Shown here piece by piece: positions 1 to 8,035 of a stretch of DNA of 52,398 nucleotides; the stretch's first letter is position 1; each line of letters starts with the position of its first letter. The DNA comes from Verrucomicrobia subdivision 6 bacterium (GTDB lineage Bacteria > Verrucomicrobiota > Verrucomicrobiia > Methylacidiphilales > Verrucolacustridaceae), in contig CAMCFB010000005.1 in NCBI GenBank assembly GCA_945874125.1, forward strand, positions 1-52,398. Direction: 5' to 3'. The notes beneath the pieces were generated by a model, which was given only the letters and a program-made list of their open reading frames with translations, had not been told where the DNA came from and did not search any database. The position numbers and the translations under genes were made by a program.

Positions 1-1697
1 ACAATCCCCCTCTTTTCTGCCCTCGTTCCCAGCACTACGGCCAAGGCGTAGGCGTCCCGGGCCAACCTCTGCAGATTGTCGTTTACCCCCAGAGCCTCCC
101 TCAAATGTCCGGGAAGAAACTCATCAGATGTCACACTCTTTGGCACCGAACCTTCATGAAACGAGGCGACTGCGACTGAAGGTGAATCCTCCTCCGCCAG
201 TTCGAGCCATCCCACCATCTCAACCGCTCCTGCGCGAGCCGGCTCGGGCACCTGCTCATCTTGCATTTCGGCCAATACCAAACGAAGAAAGTCAGCCGTC
301 CGAATCTTTTCCAGATACGGCAATTTCAGGGACACCAATTCAGCCATCACTTTTCGGATTTGTTGCAATGAATCACGCATCATTCGGCCCGACGGAAGAT
401 CCAGATTCACCTCCATCTTCCCATAAATCTCGACGAGCATATCGGAGACCTTTTGTGCATGACCGGAGGCAGACCCCTCCGTCGGCTCCAATCCGATCCT
501 GTCTGCCAACTTTTTTGCCCAATCGGCAGCGGGGTGTCCTTCGGGAGGATCCATCTTTTCCGGCACATGCTTCTCCGCATACGCATCCAGCACTTCCGAA
601 GCCTTCAACCATACCCCCATTCCGTCCGGATGCCTCATCAGCAGGGCTGCCGACTCCCACGAGGGAGCTTCTCCCGGTTTTCTGGAAACATAATCCGCCA
701 CTGCTCGAAGAAAGCTGGCGACCCGACCCTCCCTCATCTTCTTTCCTTCCGCCCAGTGCGACTCCATCCCCTCTTCCCTCAACGCCTCGCGAATCCCAGC
801 TACGGCTTTTTCGTCCGCCACGGCCAGAGTGGCGCCAGGCCAGGTCTTCGCCATCTCGGCCAAACGCACCGCCTGATCGGCCGAACGCACCACCGCGTGG
901 ATCTGGCCACTCTCCAACTTGGCTTTGCGTTTCGCCCAGAATTCGGGATGCAACCGCCCCACCTCGTCAAAACCCTCCTTTTCACTTTCGGGCGCGAAGA
1001 CCAGCACCTGCGGAGGCTGGGAAAGACGTTGCAACATTTTCATAAAGATCGGGCGGATCTCGACCACACCGGCCAGCACGACCCGAACTTGCTGCGGAGT
1101 TCCCTTTTCGGCCAAAACAGCCCTTCGCTCGGCCGGATCCATCCAGCCGGCCTTCCTCAGGATATTTCGAACCTCTCCAAAAACTTCTTCCAACAGCTCC
1201 CACCGCTCCGCCTCAATTTCCGGTGCCTCGGGCATCTTTTCCGAGATTACCCGGGCGACCTCCGCAAAGCTCACTCCCTCCCCGCCCAATTCATTCCGTA
1301 GAGTCAACAAACGCCGGGCGAGCAACAGCTCTGGCTGCCCATTCCGTCCCACCCCTTCGGGTGTCTGGAACAGTTTGGATTTTTTTTCCTGGGGCAGGAG
1401 GCATAGAGCTTCCATCCAGGCAAGTTTTTGAGTTAGTTCTGGAGCCGCCGGAAGAAGTCCTGACGGGGCGCTAAAGAGATCGTCGACGATACGGGCGATC
1501 GTAGCGATTTTTGGAAGGAAAAGAGTCCGCTTTTGCCGGTCTGCCTCGACCGCCAGCTTTTCCAAAAGACGCCGCCCTGCCCGGGACCCTCGCACCACTA
1601 CCCTAACCTCTGACAAATCCTCAAAGTTCTCCAATAACCACTTTGCCGTGTGTCCAATCACAGGCTCTTCCCAACCTAGGAATGTACGGCTCATCAT
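1..1697 (-). CDS. AddB-like helicase/PD-(D/E)XK nuclease family protein (5' part, continues past the left edge)
   Basis: The minus strand is open without a stop from 1697 to position 1, giving about 565 residues of a longer protein. The visible part looks like the N-terminal and middle region of AddB/RexB-type double-strand-break repair subunits: an early 'VVVRGSRAGRRLLEKLA' segment, 'LPKIATIARIVDDLF', and near the edge 'VGWLELAEEDSPSVAVASF' followed by 'HEGSVPKS'. This resembles the AddB element in which a conserved 'GF/SFxEGxxP' follows the W-L-E-x-A stretch. AddB works with AddA in processing DNA ends. The nuclease domain and any iron-sulfur cysteines would lie outside the window. Two adjacent ATGs (1697 and 1692-1694) are possible starts; no strong ribosome site is visible. 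It is divergent from the MFS gene. Family assignment is by motif memory, so moderate. Confidence 0.7.
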   Translation of the reverse strand, partial: MMSRTFLGWEEPVIGHTAKWLLENFEDLSEVRVVVRGSRAGRRLLEKLAVEADRQKRTLFLPKIATIARIVDDLFSAPSGLLPAAPELTQKLAWMEALCLLPQEKKSKLFQTPEGVGRNGQPELLLARRLLTLRNELGGEGVSFAEVARVISEKMPEAPEIEAERWELLEEVFGEVRNILRKAGWMDPAERRAVLAEKGTPQQVRVVLAGVVEIRPIFMKMLQRLSQPPQVLVFAPESEKEGFDEVGRLHPEFWAKRKAKLESGQIHAVVRSADQAVRLAEMAKTWPGATLAVADEKAVAGIREALREEGMESHWAEGKKMREGRVASFLRAVADYVSRKPGEAPSWESAALLMRHPDGMGVWLKASEVLDAYAEKHVPEKMDPPEGHPAADWAKKLADRIGLEPTEGSASGHAQKVSDMLVEIYGKMEVNLDLPSGRMMRDSLQQIRKVMAELVSLKLPYLEKIRTADFLRLVLAEMQDEQVPEPARAGAVEMVGWLELAEEDSPSVAVASFHEGSVPKSVTSDEFLPGHLREALGVNDNLQRLARDAYALAVVLGTRAEKRGI

Positions 1698-1714
1698 CAG
1701 AAACCATACCCTAG

Positions 1715-1742
1715 CAGGTGGGACAAATTCCGTCCCATCCTG
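1715..1742. promoter_or_regulatory. Imperfect inverted repeat between divergent genes
   Basis: Arms 1715-1724 (CAGGTGGGAC) and 1732-1742 (GTCCCATCCTG) pair over ten bases with one bulge, around a 7-base centre. It sits in the 93-bp gap between the divergent AddB-like and MFS genes, so it cannot be an ordinary end-of-gene terminator. It could be an operator or a 5'-UTR hairpin. A 12-base piece of it, GGTGGGACAAAT, recurs at 4420-4431 upstream of the cupin gene. Function is unproven. Confidence 0.35.
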
Positions 1743-1790
1743 GATTTTAAGAAAGACGCCACATCCTGACCTACGTAAGATGCCTCCTCG

Positions 1791-3068
1791 ATGTCATCTC
1801 AATCTCCCGTCTACCGCAAGGTTGCCTTCCGACTCATCCCCATCCTCTTCTCCTGTTACATCTTGGCTTATATCGACCGGGTTAACGTTGGCTTCGCCAA
1901 ACTTGCGATGCGCGAGGTCCCCTGGTTCTCCGATGCCGTGTTTGCCGCAGGAGCAGGCATTTTTTTCGTCGGTTACTTTATTTTTGAAGTTCCTGCGAAC
2001 CTCATTCTGCACCGCACGGGAGCCCGACTCTGGATCGCCCGTATCATGATCAGCTGGGGAATCATCTCCACCTTGATGGCCTTCAGCTACAACGCTACCT
2101 CCTTCTACATTCTCCGTTTTCTCCTTGGAATAGCCGAGGCGGGCTTTTTCCCCGGCATTATCCTGTACCTGACCTACTGGTTCCCGCGTGAACACCGAGC
2201 CCACATGACCGCCATGTTTATGACCGCAGTCGCCGCCGCCGGCGTCCTCGGTAGCCCTATCTCAGGCTGGATTCTTCAAGTTTCCGACGGATGGCACGGG
2301 CTTCACTCTTGGCAGTGGCTCTTTATCTTAGAAGGCACTCCTTCCATTCTTCTCGGCCTCCTCGTACCCCTTCTCCTCACCGATCGACCTGAACACGCCC
2401 GCTGGCTGACCTCCACAGAAAAGTCCTTTATCCTCGAAAAGATCGATATCGAACAGCACCGCAAACTCGCCTCTGGCGAACACGCTTTCAGCCTGAAGGA
2501 TGCTTTTCGCTCTAAGCGAATTTGGATTTTCTGCCTCACCCAGTTCACCATCGTCTTCGGTCTCTACGGTGCCTCCTTTTGGCTTCCCCAGATCATTCAC
2601 GACACCCTGACCCCGGTGGACTGGCAGATCGGACTCTACTCAGCACTACCGTGGACCTGCGCCGCCTTTGGTATGGTCTGGGTCTGCCGCCATTCCGATC
2701 GCACAGGGGAACGCCGCCTTCATGTCGGCCTCTCTGCTTTAACCGCTGCCTTCGCCTTTGCCGCCAGCGGTTTCCCCGGCCTTCCCGGCTGGGCCCGACT
2801 CATCACCTTGGCTATCGCGGTCACGGGGGTTATGTCCACCACCTCATGCTTCTGGTCCGTGCCCACCGCCATCCTTTCTGGAACCGCCGCCGCCGCCGGC
2901 ATCGCTTGGATCAACTCGGTCGGAAATTTGGCTGGTCTGGTTGCTCCAGAACTTTTCCGCTGGATGAAAAGCCACCACGGAATGAGTGCGGCCCTTCTCG
3001 GTCTAGCCGCCATTCAGGCCTGCGCAGGGATCCTGGCCCTCGTCACCATCCAGCCAAAACGTAACTAG
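1791..3068 (+). CDS. MFS transporter, anion:cation symporter (ACS)-like family
   Basis: A 425-residue integral membrane protein with about 12 hydrophobic segments. The N-terminus ('CYILAYIDRVNVGFAKL') carries the Y-x-D-R-x-N-x-x-x-A pattern typical of ACS-family major facilitator permeases (glucarate, tartrate, phthalate and hexuronate carriers). 'RFLLGIAEAGFFPGIILYL' is the conserved TM4 region. It probably imports an organic acid or sugar acid with a cation across the inner membrane; the substrate cannot be read from sequence. ATG start; tail-to-tail with rmuC only 6 bp away, so no room for separate terminators. It stands alone, without an adjacent catabolic operon. Confidence 0.85.
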   Translation: MSSQSPVYRKVAFRLIPILFSCYILAYIDRVNVGFAKLAMREVPWFSDAVFAAGAGIFFVGYFIFEVPANLILHRTGARLWIARIMISWGIISTLMAFSYNATSFYILRFLLGIAEAGFFPGIILYLTYWFPREHRAHMTAMFMTAVAAAGVLGSPISGWILQVSDGWHGLHSWQWLFILEGTPSILLGLLVPLLLTDRPEHARWLTSTEKSFILEKIDIEQHRKLASGEHAFSLKDAFRSKRIWIFCLTQFTIVFGLYGASFWLPQIIHDTLTPVDWQIGLYSALPWTCAAFGMVWVCRHSDRTGERRLHVGLSALTAAFAFAASGFPGLPGWARLITLAIAVTGVMSTTSCFWSVPTAILSGTAAAAGIAWINSVGNLAGLVAPELFRWMKSHHGMSAALLGLAAIQACAGILALVTIQPKRN

Positions 3069-3074
3069 TTTTTC

Positions 3075-4334
3075 TCAATCGGAACCGTCGCCCAACATCG
3101 TTGGTAGTCTTTTTTCCGTTTTTGCGCCCAGCTCCCGCAGCTTCTCCGCCGTGCCGAGAATGTTTCCCTTCTTTTCGGAGAGTTTTTTCACCGCCGACTC
3201 ATGCGCCTCGTGAGCTTTCCCCAGCGCCTTGCCAACCTCCGTCAAGTCCCCGCAGAAGTTCGCTAGATCGTCGTGCAGTTTGCCACCCAGCCGGGCGATC
3301 TCCTGCACATTCTTATTTTGTCGCTCGATCTTCCACAAATTGGCAATTGTTCGCAGGGTCGACATCAGGGAACTCGGAGTCGTCAGCACAATCCGCTGAT
3401 CGAACGCATACTCAAGCAGATCCGGATTCGCCCGCAGAGCCGCCCCAAAGGCCGGCTCAATTGGGATAAACATCACGGTAAAATCCAGCGACCTTCCCTC
3501 CAGCAGGTCCGGATAGGCCTTTCCGGAAAGATCATCAATAAACCGCTTCACCGCCAACCCGTGCGCCTTGAGGCTCTTCTCCTGATCTGCCGGTTCCGTG
3601 GCCGAGCAGTACGCGTCGTAATCCACTAATGGCACTTTGCTGTCGATGACTATGGCACGGTTTTCCGGAAGAAAGATCACCGCATCCATCCGCTTCCGAT
3701 CAGCCGACTCCTGCGTCCGATACTCCCGACCCTTTTCCAGACCCGAAATCTCCAACGTCTTCTCCAGGACCATCTCTCCCCATCGACCCCGGACTCCCGA
3801 ATCATTTTTCAGGGCACTGGTGAGCGCATGGGTCTCCGATCCCAACTTCGTGCTCATGGCCTGAATCTGTTGGAGCTCCCTCCTTAAATCTCCCTGCAAG
3901 GTGGTTTCGGCCGTGTGCACCTCGTCCACCCGTTTCCGGAATGCCTCCATCCGATCAAGAATCGGCCTCAACTCGATCCCCACCTGCTTCTGATTATCCT
4001 CTGCCAATCGTTTTGTTCCCTCCGTCACCATCTGCTGGGCAACAGCGCGAAAATCAGACTGCAAACGAACGGCTAACTCCTCCTTCTCTTTTCTGGCCTC
4101 CATCAGGCTTCGCTCAGCCGACTGGCGTTCCGCTTCCGCCCTGACCCTACCCTCCCGTGCTTCCCGACATTCCGACTCTGCTTGTATGCGGGCTTGCTCC
4201 TGCTCCTCCGCTCGTCCTCGCGCCGCCTCTATCTCTCCCGAAATCTTACCCATCCTGCCCGAAAAGTAAGCGTACGCCCCTACCCCACCGGCTAGAAAAC
4301 CTAACAGCCCTGTTACCCAAATGACCCAGTTCAT
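3075..4334 (-). CDS. rmuC: DNA recombination protein RmuC
   Basis: 419 residues from the preferred ATG at 4334. A GTG eight codons upstream (4358) would only add residues before the membrane anchor. Layout: N-terminal transmembrane segment ('WVIWVTGLLGFLAGGVGAYAYF'-type, residues about 3-22), then a long Glu/Arg-rich coiled coil (about 30-120), then the RmuC domain with 'GVRGRWGEMVLEKTLEISGL' and 'DAVIFLPENRAIVIDSKVPL'. RmuC proteins limit DNA inversions between repeats and carry a restriction-endonuclease-like fold; 'DSKVPL' is the D-x-K part of that site. Length and order are normal for the family. Convergent with the MFS gene, divergent from the cupin gene. Confidence 0.92.
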   Translation of the reverse strand: MNWVIWVTGLLGFLAGGVGAYAYFSGRMGKISGEIEAARGRAEEQEQARIQAESECREAREGRVRAEAERQSAERSLMEARKEKEELAVRLQSDFRAVAQQMVTEGTKRLAEDNQKQVGIELRPILDRMEAFRKRVDEVHTAETTLQGDLRRELQQIQAMSTKLGSETHALTSALKNDSGVRGRWGEMVLEKTLEISGLEKGREYRTQESADRKRMDAVIFLPENRAIVIDSKVPLVDYDAYCSATEPADQEKSLKAHGLAVKRFIDDLSGKAYPDLLEGRSLDFTVMFIPIEPAFGAALRANPDLLEYAFDQRIVLTTPSSLMSTLRTIANLWKIERQNKNVQEIARLGGKLHDDLANFCGDLTEVGKALGKAHEAHESAVKKLSEKKGNILGTAEKLRELGAKTEKRLPTMLGDGSD

Positions 4335-4470
4335 CCGAAAATGGTTTCCCCCCGCCACTGCGGTGTCAATCGCCTACCCCTTAGCCGGCCTGCTTTCATC
4401 TCAACATCCTGCCATGAGGGGTGGGACAAATACAGGGTGACCCGACGAACTCACTTTTCTATGATCGGGC
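4335..4470. promoter_or_regulatory. Divergent intergenic region between rmuC and the cupin gene
   Basis: 136 bp that must hold promoters for both rmuC and the cupin/TauE pair. It contains GGTGGGACAAAT (4420-4431), also found upstream of the MFS gene at 1717-1728, followed by the short palindrome GGGTGACCC (4435-4443). No convincing -35/-10 pair was recognised. Evidence for a shared regulatory site is only the repeat. Confidence 0.25.
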
Positions 4471-4890
4471 ATGCTCATATTCACACCGCTTCTCCCACTC
4501 CTCATTTTGCTGCACTCCTCCACCTTGGCAGGTGATTTCCACCCCTCGGTTCAAGTTCAGGAAAATCTATCCACCACCACCAGCTGGGATGGAGAACCCA
4601 TCCACTACCCAGCGGGCACCGCCAAACTTTCGGGTGCGATTGTCACCCTCGCGCCTGGTACGGAGACAGGTTGGCACATCCACCCCGTCCCATGCATCGC
4701 CCTCATTCTTGAAGGGGAACTGCTGGTCGAACTCAAAGATGGCCGCACCAAAAAACTCAAAGCGGGCGATACTTTAGCGGAAGTCATCCAAACGCCCCAC
4801 AACGGCAAGAATATCGGGAAAGTCCCCCTGAAAATAGCCGTCTTCTATGCGGGCAACACGGAACTGAAAACCACCCTGCTCTGCCCGTAA
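4471..4890 (+). CDS. Secreted cupin-domain protein
   Basis: 139 residues with a hydrophobic N-terminal signal peptide (about residues 1-20, ending near 'HSSTLAG'). A single small cupin barrel follows: 'GTETGWHIHPVPCIALILEGEL' provides the H-x-H...E metal-binding pattern of cupin motif 1, and 'LKAGDTLAEVIQTPHNGKN' provides the G-D...H of motif 2. Single-domain exported cupins bind a metal and may act on a small molecule or merely sense it; no reaction can be assigned. The TauE/SafE permease gene starts 17 bp downstream, so the two are probably co-transcribed. Confidence 0.8.
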   Translation: MLIFTPLLPLLILLHSSTLAGDFHPSVQVQENLSTTTSWDGEPIHYPAGTAKLSGAIVTLAPGTETGWHIHPVPCIALILEGELLVELKDGRTKKLKAGDTLAEVIQTPHNGKNIGKVPLKIAVFYAGNTELKTTLLCP

Positions 4891-4907
4891 CTTCGGTCTT
4901 ACCGGGC

Positions 4908-5654
4908 ATGCCTGATCTATCCGCTCATGCCTGGTGGCTTGGCTTGGCTGCTGCGCTTTGTGCGGGCCTTTCCAAATCCGGTTTCGGACCCTTTGGCCTG
5001 CTCACCGTTATTTTGATGGCCGAAATCTTGCCCGCCCGTGAGTCGACCGGAGTCGTTCTGCCTCTCCTCATCTTTGCTGATCTTTTAGCGGTTCGCTCCT
5101 TTCAGGAGCACGCTTCCTGGCCGGCTCTTCGGGCTCTGCTACCCGCAACCGGGGTGGGCATTATCACCGGTTGGTGGATCATGCCTGCGATTCCCTCGGA
5201 GTTTTTTGGGCGCACTTTGGGCTGGATCATCCTTTGTCTCATCGGAGTCATTATCGTCCAACGGTTGCGTCCTCAACTTCTCGCAACCATCACCACCCAC
5301 CCCCTCCTCGGCATGGGTTGCGGATGGGCCGCCGGGGTGACGACCATGATTGCCAATGCCGCCGGCCCCATCACCGCTTTCTACTTTCTTTCCCAACGGT
5401 ACAGCAAAATGGTCATGGTCGGCACGGGAGGATGGTTTTATTGTGCCATCAACATCTCGAAACTCCCCTTCAGCTGGGAGCTAGGCCTGCTCAACGGAAA
5501 GTCTCTTCTTCTGGACCTGATCCTCTTGCCCGGCGTTTTGGTCGGCTTTTGCCTCGGCCACGCATTTCTCAAGCGCATCCCCCAGAACGTGTTTGAATGG
5601 CTCCTCATTCTCATGGCCGCCGCCGCCGCGCTGAGAATGATTCTGGTTTCCTAA
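4908..5654 (+). CDS. TauE/SafE family sulfite/anion exporter
   Basis: 248 residues, nearly all in about eight hydrophobic segments, with the family's typical 'GLSKSGFGPFGLLTVILMAEILP' near the N-terminus and a second-half repeat 'GCGWAAGVTTMIANAAGPITAFYF'. Both halves carry the G-x-x-(K/T)...N/G-x-x-x-P signature of the TSUP (TauE/SafE, DUF81) family. Members export sulfite, sulfoacetate or related anions across the inner membrane. No sulfur-metabolism gene is adjacent, so the substrate is open. Likely in an operon with the cupin gene; convergent with the M23 peptidase. Confidence 0.85.
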   Translation: MPDLSAHAWWLGLAAALCAGLSKSGFGPFGLLTVILMAEILPARESTGVVLPLLIFADLLAVRSFQEHASWPALRALLPATGVGIITGWWIMPAIPSEFFGRTLGWIILCLIGVIIVQRLRPQLLATITTHPLLGMGCGWAAGVTTMIANAAGPITAFYFLSQRYSKMVMVGTGGWFYCAINISKLPFSWELGLLNGKSLLLDLILLPGVLVGFCLGHAFLKRIPQNVFEWLLILMAAAAALRMILVS

Positions 5655-5678
5655 CCTGGCAAGATGGACGAGGGCTTG

Positions 5679-5692
5679 CTCTCTCCAGAGAG
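5679..5692. terminator. Short hairpin between convergent genes
   Basis: CTCTCTCCAGAGAG, perfect 6-base arms around CC, followed by 'GATTTTCC', lies in the 50-bp space between the 3' ends of the TauE/SafE and M23 genes. It could act as a weak two-way terminator, but the stem is short and AT/GC-mixed. Confidence 0.25.
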
Positions 5693-5704
5693 GATTTTCC
5701 CTAC

Positions 5705-6772
5705 CTACTTGGCAGGGGCAAACATCATCATCTCCATTGTCTGACGCCCAAACTTGCTCAACTTCATGCCACCCTTTCCATCTGCCTGAACCAACCCCCG
5801 GCAGTAGTACTTTCCTTCACTCGGTTTGCCAGGATTGGCGATCAACACGGGCTCGAAAACCACCTCGCTCCCTGCCTCCACTCTCAACGGCAAGCCCCAC
5901 GGAGTCATCTCGATCTGCCACGAACGTGCCCCGCTGCACTTTTCGGAAAACTCCACCCAATCGGTCCAGGCCACCCGTCCGGTGGGGGCAGGTACTTTCA
6001 CCAGGAAACCTCCCGGCTGAGCCGACAGCGCCTCCCGCCACGTCTTCGGTTTGCCCTGATGCGCTGCTTCGATCAGCGGAACTGGATCTAGGCCAATCAA
6101 ATTCAACCCGTGCCACTCGCCGTGTCGGTTCGGCTGCCAGAGACGCCCCGGCTTGGCCTGCTGCACCCAATCGTCAAATTTTGGGTTCAACTGAAAAACA
6201 ATCTCCCAGTGGAGATGCGCGCGCGACTGCACCAACCCCGGCCCCGTCCACCCCAAAACACCCAACGGATCCCCTGTCGCCAAAATCTGCCCCACTCGCA
6301 CGCAGACCGACCCCAAATGCCCATACAGGGAATAAACGGGAAGCCCGCCCCAATCGTGTCTCACAATCACCTGCTTTCCGTAGTCGGATATTTTCTCATC
6401 GTCATTCACCCGCACCACCACACCCGCGGCACAGGCGCGGACGGGGTCCAAAGGCTCTCCCTTCGCATCCCGTCGAAGCGGTCGGATATCCATTCCCTTG
6501 TGAAACCGTTCGAAAAATCGCGCCGGTTCAGGTTCCGACGTCCGCGTAAAACCAAACATTCCGGAGATCAACCGACGGCTGATGGTGGGTTGAAAGAATT
6601 TTTTGGGCTCATTCTCCAAAAGGAAGTGATTTTCCGTGGGTAGTTGCCACGGGATACGGTCCGTCTCTGGCTTTTCTTGCCCCACCCCCAACGACATGAG
6701 AAACGTACACAGCCCCATCACGGCCGAACCTGTAGATCGACCGATCGAGCCGAACGAGAGGGCAATTTTCAA
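5705..6772 (-). CDS. Exported M23 family metallopeptidase (LytM-type)
   Basis: 355 residues from a TTG start, giving a hydrophobic export signal over about residues 15-31; an in-frame ATG at 6718 is an alternative. The LytM/peptidase M23 domain is in the middle: 'FERFHKGMDIRPL' supplies the first zinc ligands (H...D) and 'QSRAHLHWEIVF' the H-x-H motif. Such enzymes cut peptide cross-links in peptidoglycan, or act as amidase activators when ligands are missing; here they are present. A C-terminal extension of about 130 residues after the peptidase domain is not recognised. It lies 16 bp downstream of the HtrA gene on the same strand, suggesting a shared envelope-maintenance transcript. Confidence 0.85.
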   Translation of the reverse strand: MKIALSFGSIGRSTGSAVMGLCTFLMSLGVGQEKPETDRIPWQLPTENHFLLENEPKKFFQPTISRRLISGMFGFTRTSEPEPARFFERFHKGMDIRPLRRDAKGEPLDPVRACAAGVVVRVNDDEKISDYGKQVIVRHDWGGLPVYSLYGHLGSVCVRVGQILATGDPLGVLGWTGPGLVQSRAHLHWEIVFQLNPKFDDWVQQAKPGRLWQPNRHGEWHGLNLIGLDPVPLIEAAHQGKPKTWREALSAQPGGFLVKVPAPTGRVAWTDWVEFSEKCSGARSWQIEMTPWGLPLRVEAGSEVVFEPVLIANPGKPSEGKYYCRGLVQADGKGGMKLSKFGRQTMEMMMFAPAK

Positions 6773-6788
6773 GATTTAGATCGGAGCG

Positions 6789-7913
6789 CTATCGCGCCTT
6801 CAACTTGACCGCCCCACTTCGCAGCGCAATGAAATTGCCCTGCTTGATCGCACCCACCACCGTCACCAAAACCTCCTCGCCCTCCTTCAGCTGCCGCACC
6901 GATCGCGGCAGCTCATCCAAAGTCCTCGCCGGCACTTGCCCCAGTCCGACAACCAACATCCCCTCTTGAATTCCTGCCCTCGACGCCGGGCTGCCCTTTT
7001 CCACCGCCGTGACCAGTAGCCCGATTCTGCCCTGATAGCCCAACTGCAACGACTCGTTCGGCGGGCAGTCACGCAGCTGGAGTCCAAATTTTTCTTTCAA
7101 GGCAACTCCGGCCGATCTTTGCACGGGGGGCTTGATCTTCCCCTCCACCACGGCAATCGCCTCCGCCACCCACTGCTTCACCCGCTCGGCTGGGATGGCA
7201 AATCCGATGCTTTCGACCGGAAGATTCTGGGCAATCGACATCTTGGCTGAACTCAAGCCCACCAAGTTTCCCTCCACGTCGACCAGCGGTCCTCCACTAT
7301 TTCCAGGGTTAATCGCGGCATCCGTTTGCAGAAGCCCCTCCATCGTCAAATCCCCAATGGTGAGTGTTCGATCCTTTGCACTCAAAATTCCGGCGCTGAC
7401 GCTGCTCTCGTATCCCACCGGGTTGCCCAGGACCAAAACGGTCTGCCCCAGCAAATTGGGGGATAGTTTTTCTAAACTGAGGTACGGCAAGGGTTCAGGG
7501 CTCTCGATTTTAATCAGCGCCAGATCGAGTAAATCGTCATCCCGCAATAGCACGGCCTCCGTGTCCTTCCCATCCGCCAAGGTCACCATGATCTTCAACT
7601 TCGCTGCCCGCTCCACCACATGCTGATTCGTGATGATGTAGCCATTCGGGCTGACAATGGCACCCGAGCCCAGATTTTTGATCGGGGTCGCTAAGATCCG
7701 ATTTCCCCGGGTCACCCCTCCCCCGAAATACCTTTCAAAGAAAACATCCCGCGGATCCCTCACCTCCTGAGTCACGATCCGCTCCGTGTTGATATTCACC
7801 ACCGCAGGTCGAACTTTCTCCACTGCCTTGACAATCGGCTCCTCGTGCGGCGCCACTGCGAAAACTGTGATGGCGTACGAAAATAGGAAAAAACAGCGAA
7901 ATAGCCTCATCAT
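6789..7913 (-). CDS. HtrA/DegP-like serine protease with one PDZ domain
   Basis: 374 residues with an N-terminal signal peptide ('MMRLFRCFFLFSYAITVFA'). The S1C trypsin-like domain shows the full triad: His in 'IITNQHVVERA', Asp in 'DDLLDLALIKIE', Ser in 'INPGNSGGPLV'. A single PDZ domain follows (about residues 270-365, 'RIGLLVTAVEKGSPASRAGIQEG'). HtrA proteins degrade or chaperone misfolded periplasmic proteins. ATG at 7913 chosen; a TTG directly before it (7916) and an ATG directly after (7910) are also possible. The downstream M23 gene is close enough to be co-transcribed. Confidence 0.92.
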   Translation of the reverse strand: MMRLFRCFFLFSYAITVFAVAPHEEPIVKAVEKVRPAVVNINTERIVTQEVRDPRDVFFERYFGGGVTRGNRILATPIKNLGSGAIVSPNGYIITNQHVVERAAKLKIMVTLADGKDTEAVLLRDDDLLDLALIKIESPEPLPYLSLEKLSPNLLGQTVLVLGNPVGYESSVSAGILSAKDRTLTIGDLTMEGLLQTDAAINPGNSGGPLVDVEGNLVGLSSAKMSIAQNLPVESIGFAIPAERVKQWVAEAIAVVEGKIKPPVQRSAGVALKEKFGLQLRDCPPNESLQLGYQGRIGLLVTAVEKGSPASRAGIQEGMLVVGLGQVPARTLDELPRSVRQLKEGEEVLVTVVGAIKQGNFIALRSGAVKLKAR

Positions 7914-8035
7914 CAAGAGATAACATATTCAGCAAAACACTCAAGTGTGCGAGTCGCGCTGAAGACGGATCAATTCTGCGAAAACTATTTTTTGATTCGA
8001 CCGCACCCTTTTCGGTTTTGCGCAGTTTAATCCCT
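7914..8035. promoter_or_regulatory. Divergent promoter region, htrA-like / DUF2851
   Basis: About 120 bp between two divergent genes, noticeably AT-richer than the neighbourhood (for example around 7976-7995). It contains the inverted repeat ACACT-CA-AGTGT at 7937-7948. Promoters for both genes are expected here; the exact elements could not be fixed by eye. Confidence 0.3.

Noticed and set aside
128-1431. Three overlapping plus-strand open frames (128-1045, 453-1301, 919-1431)
   Set aside because: Composition is Pro/Ser/Arg/His-rich and matches no family; the minus strand through the same DNA gives one continuous AddB-like protein.
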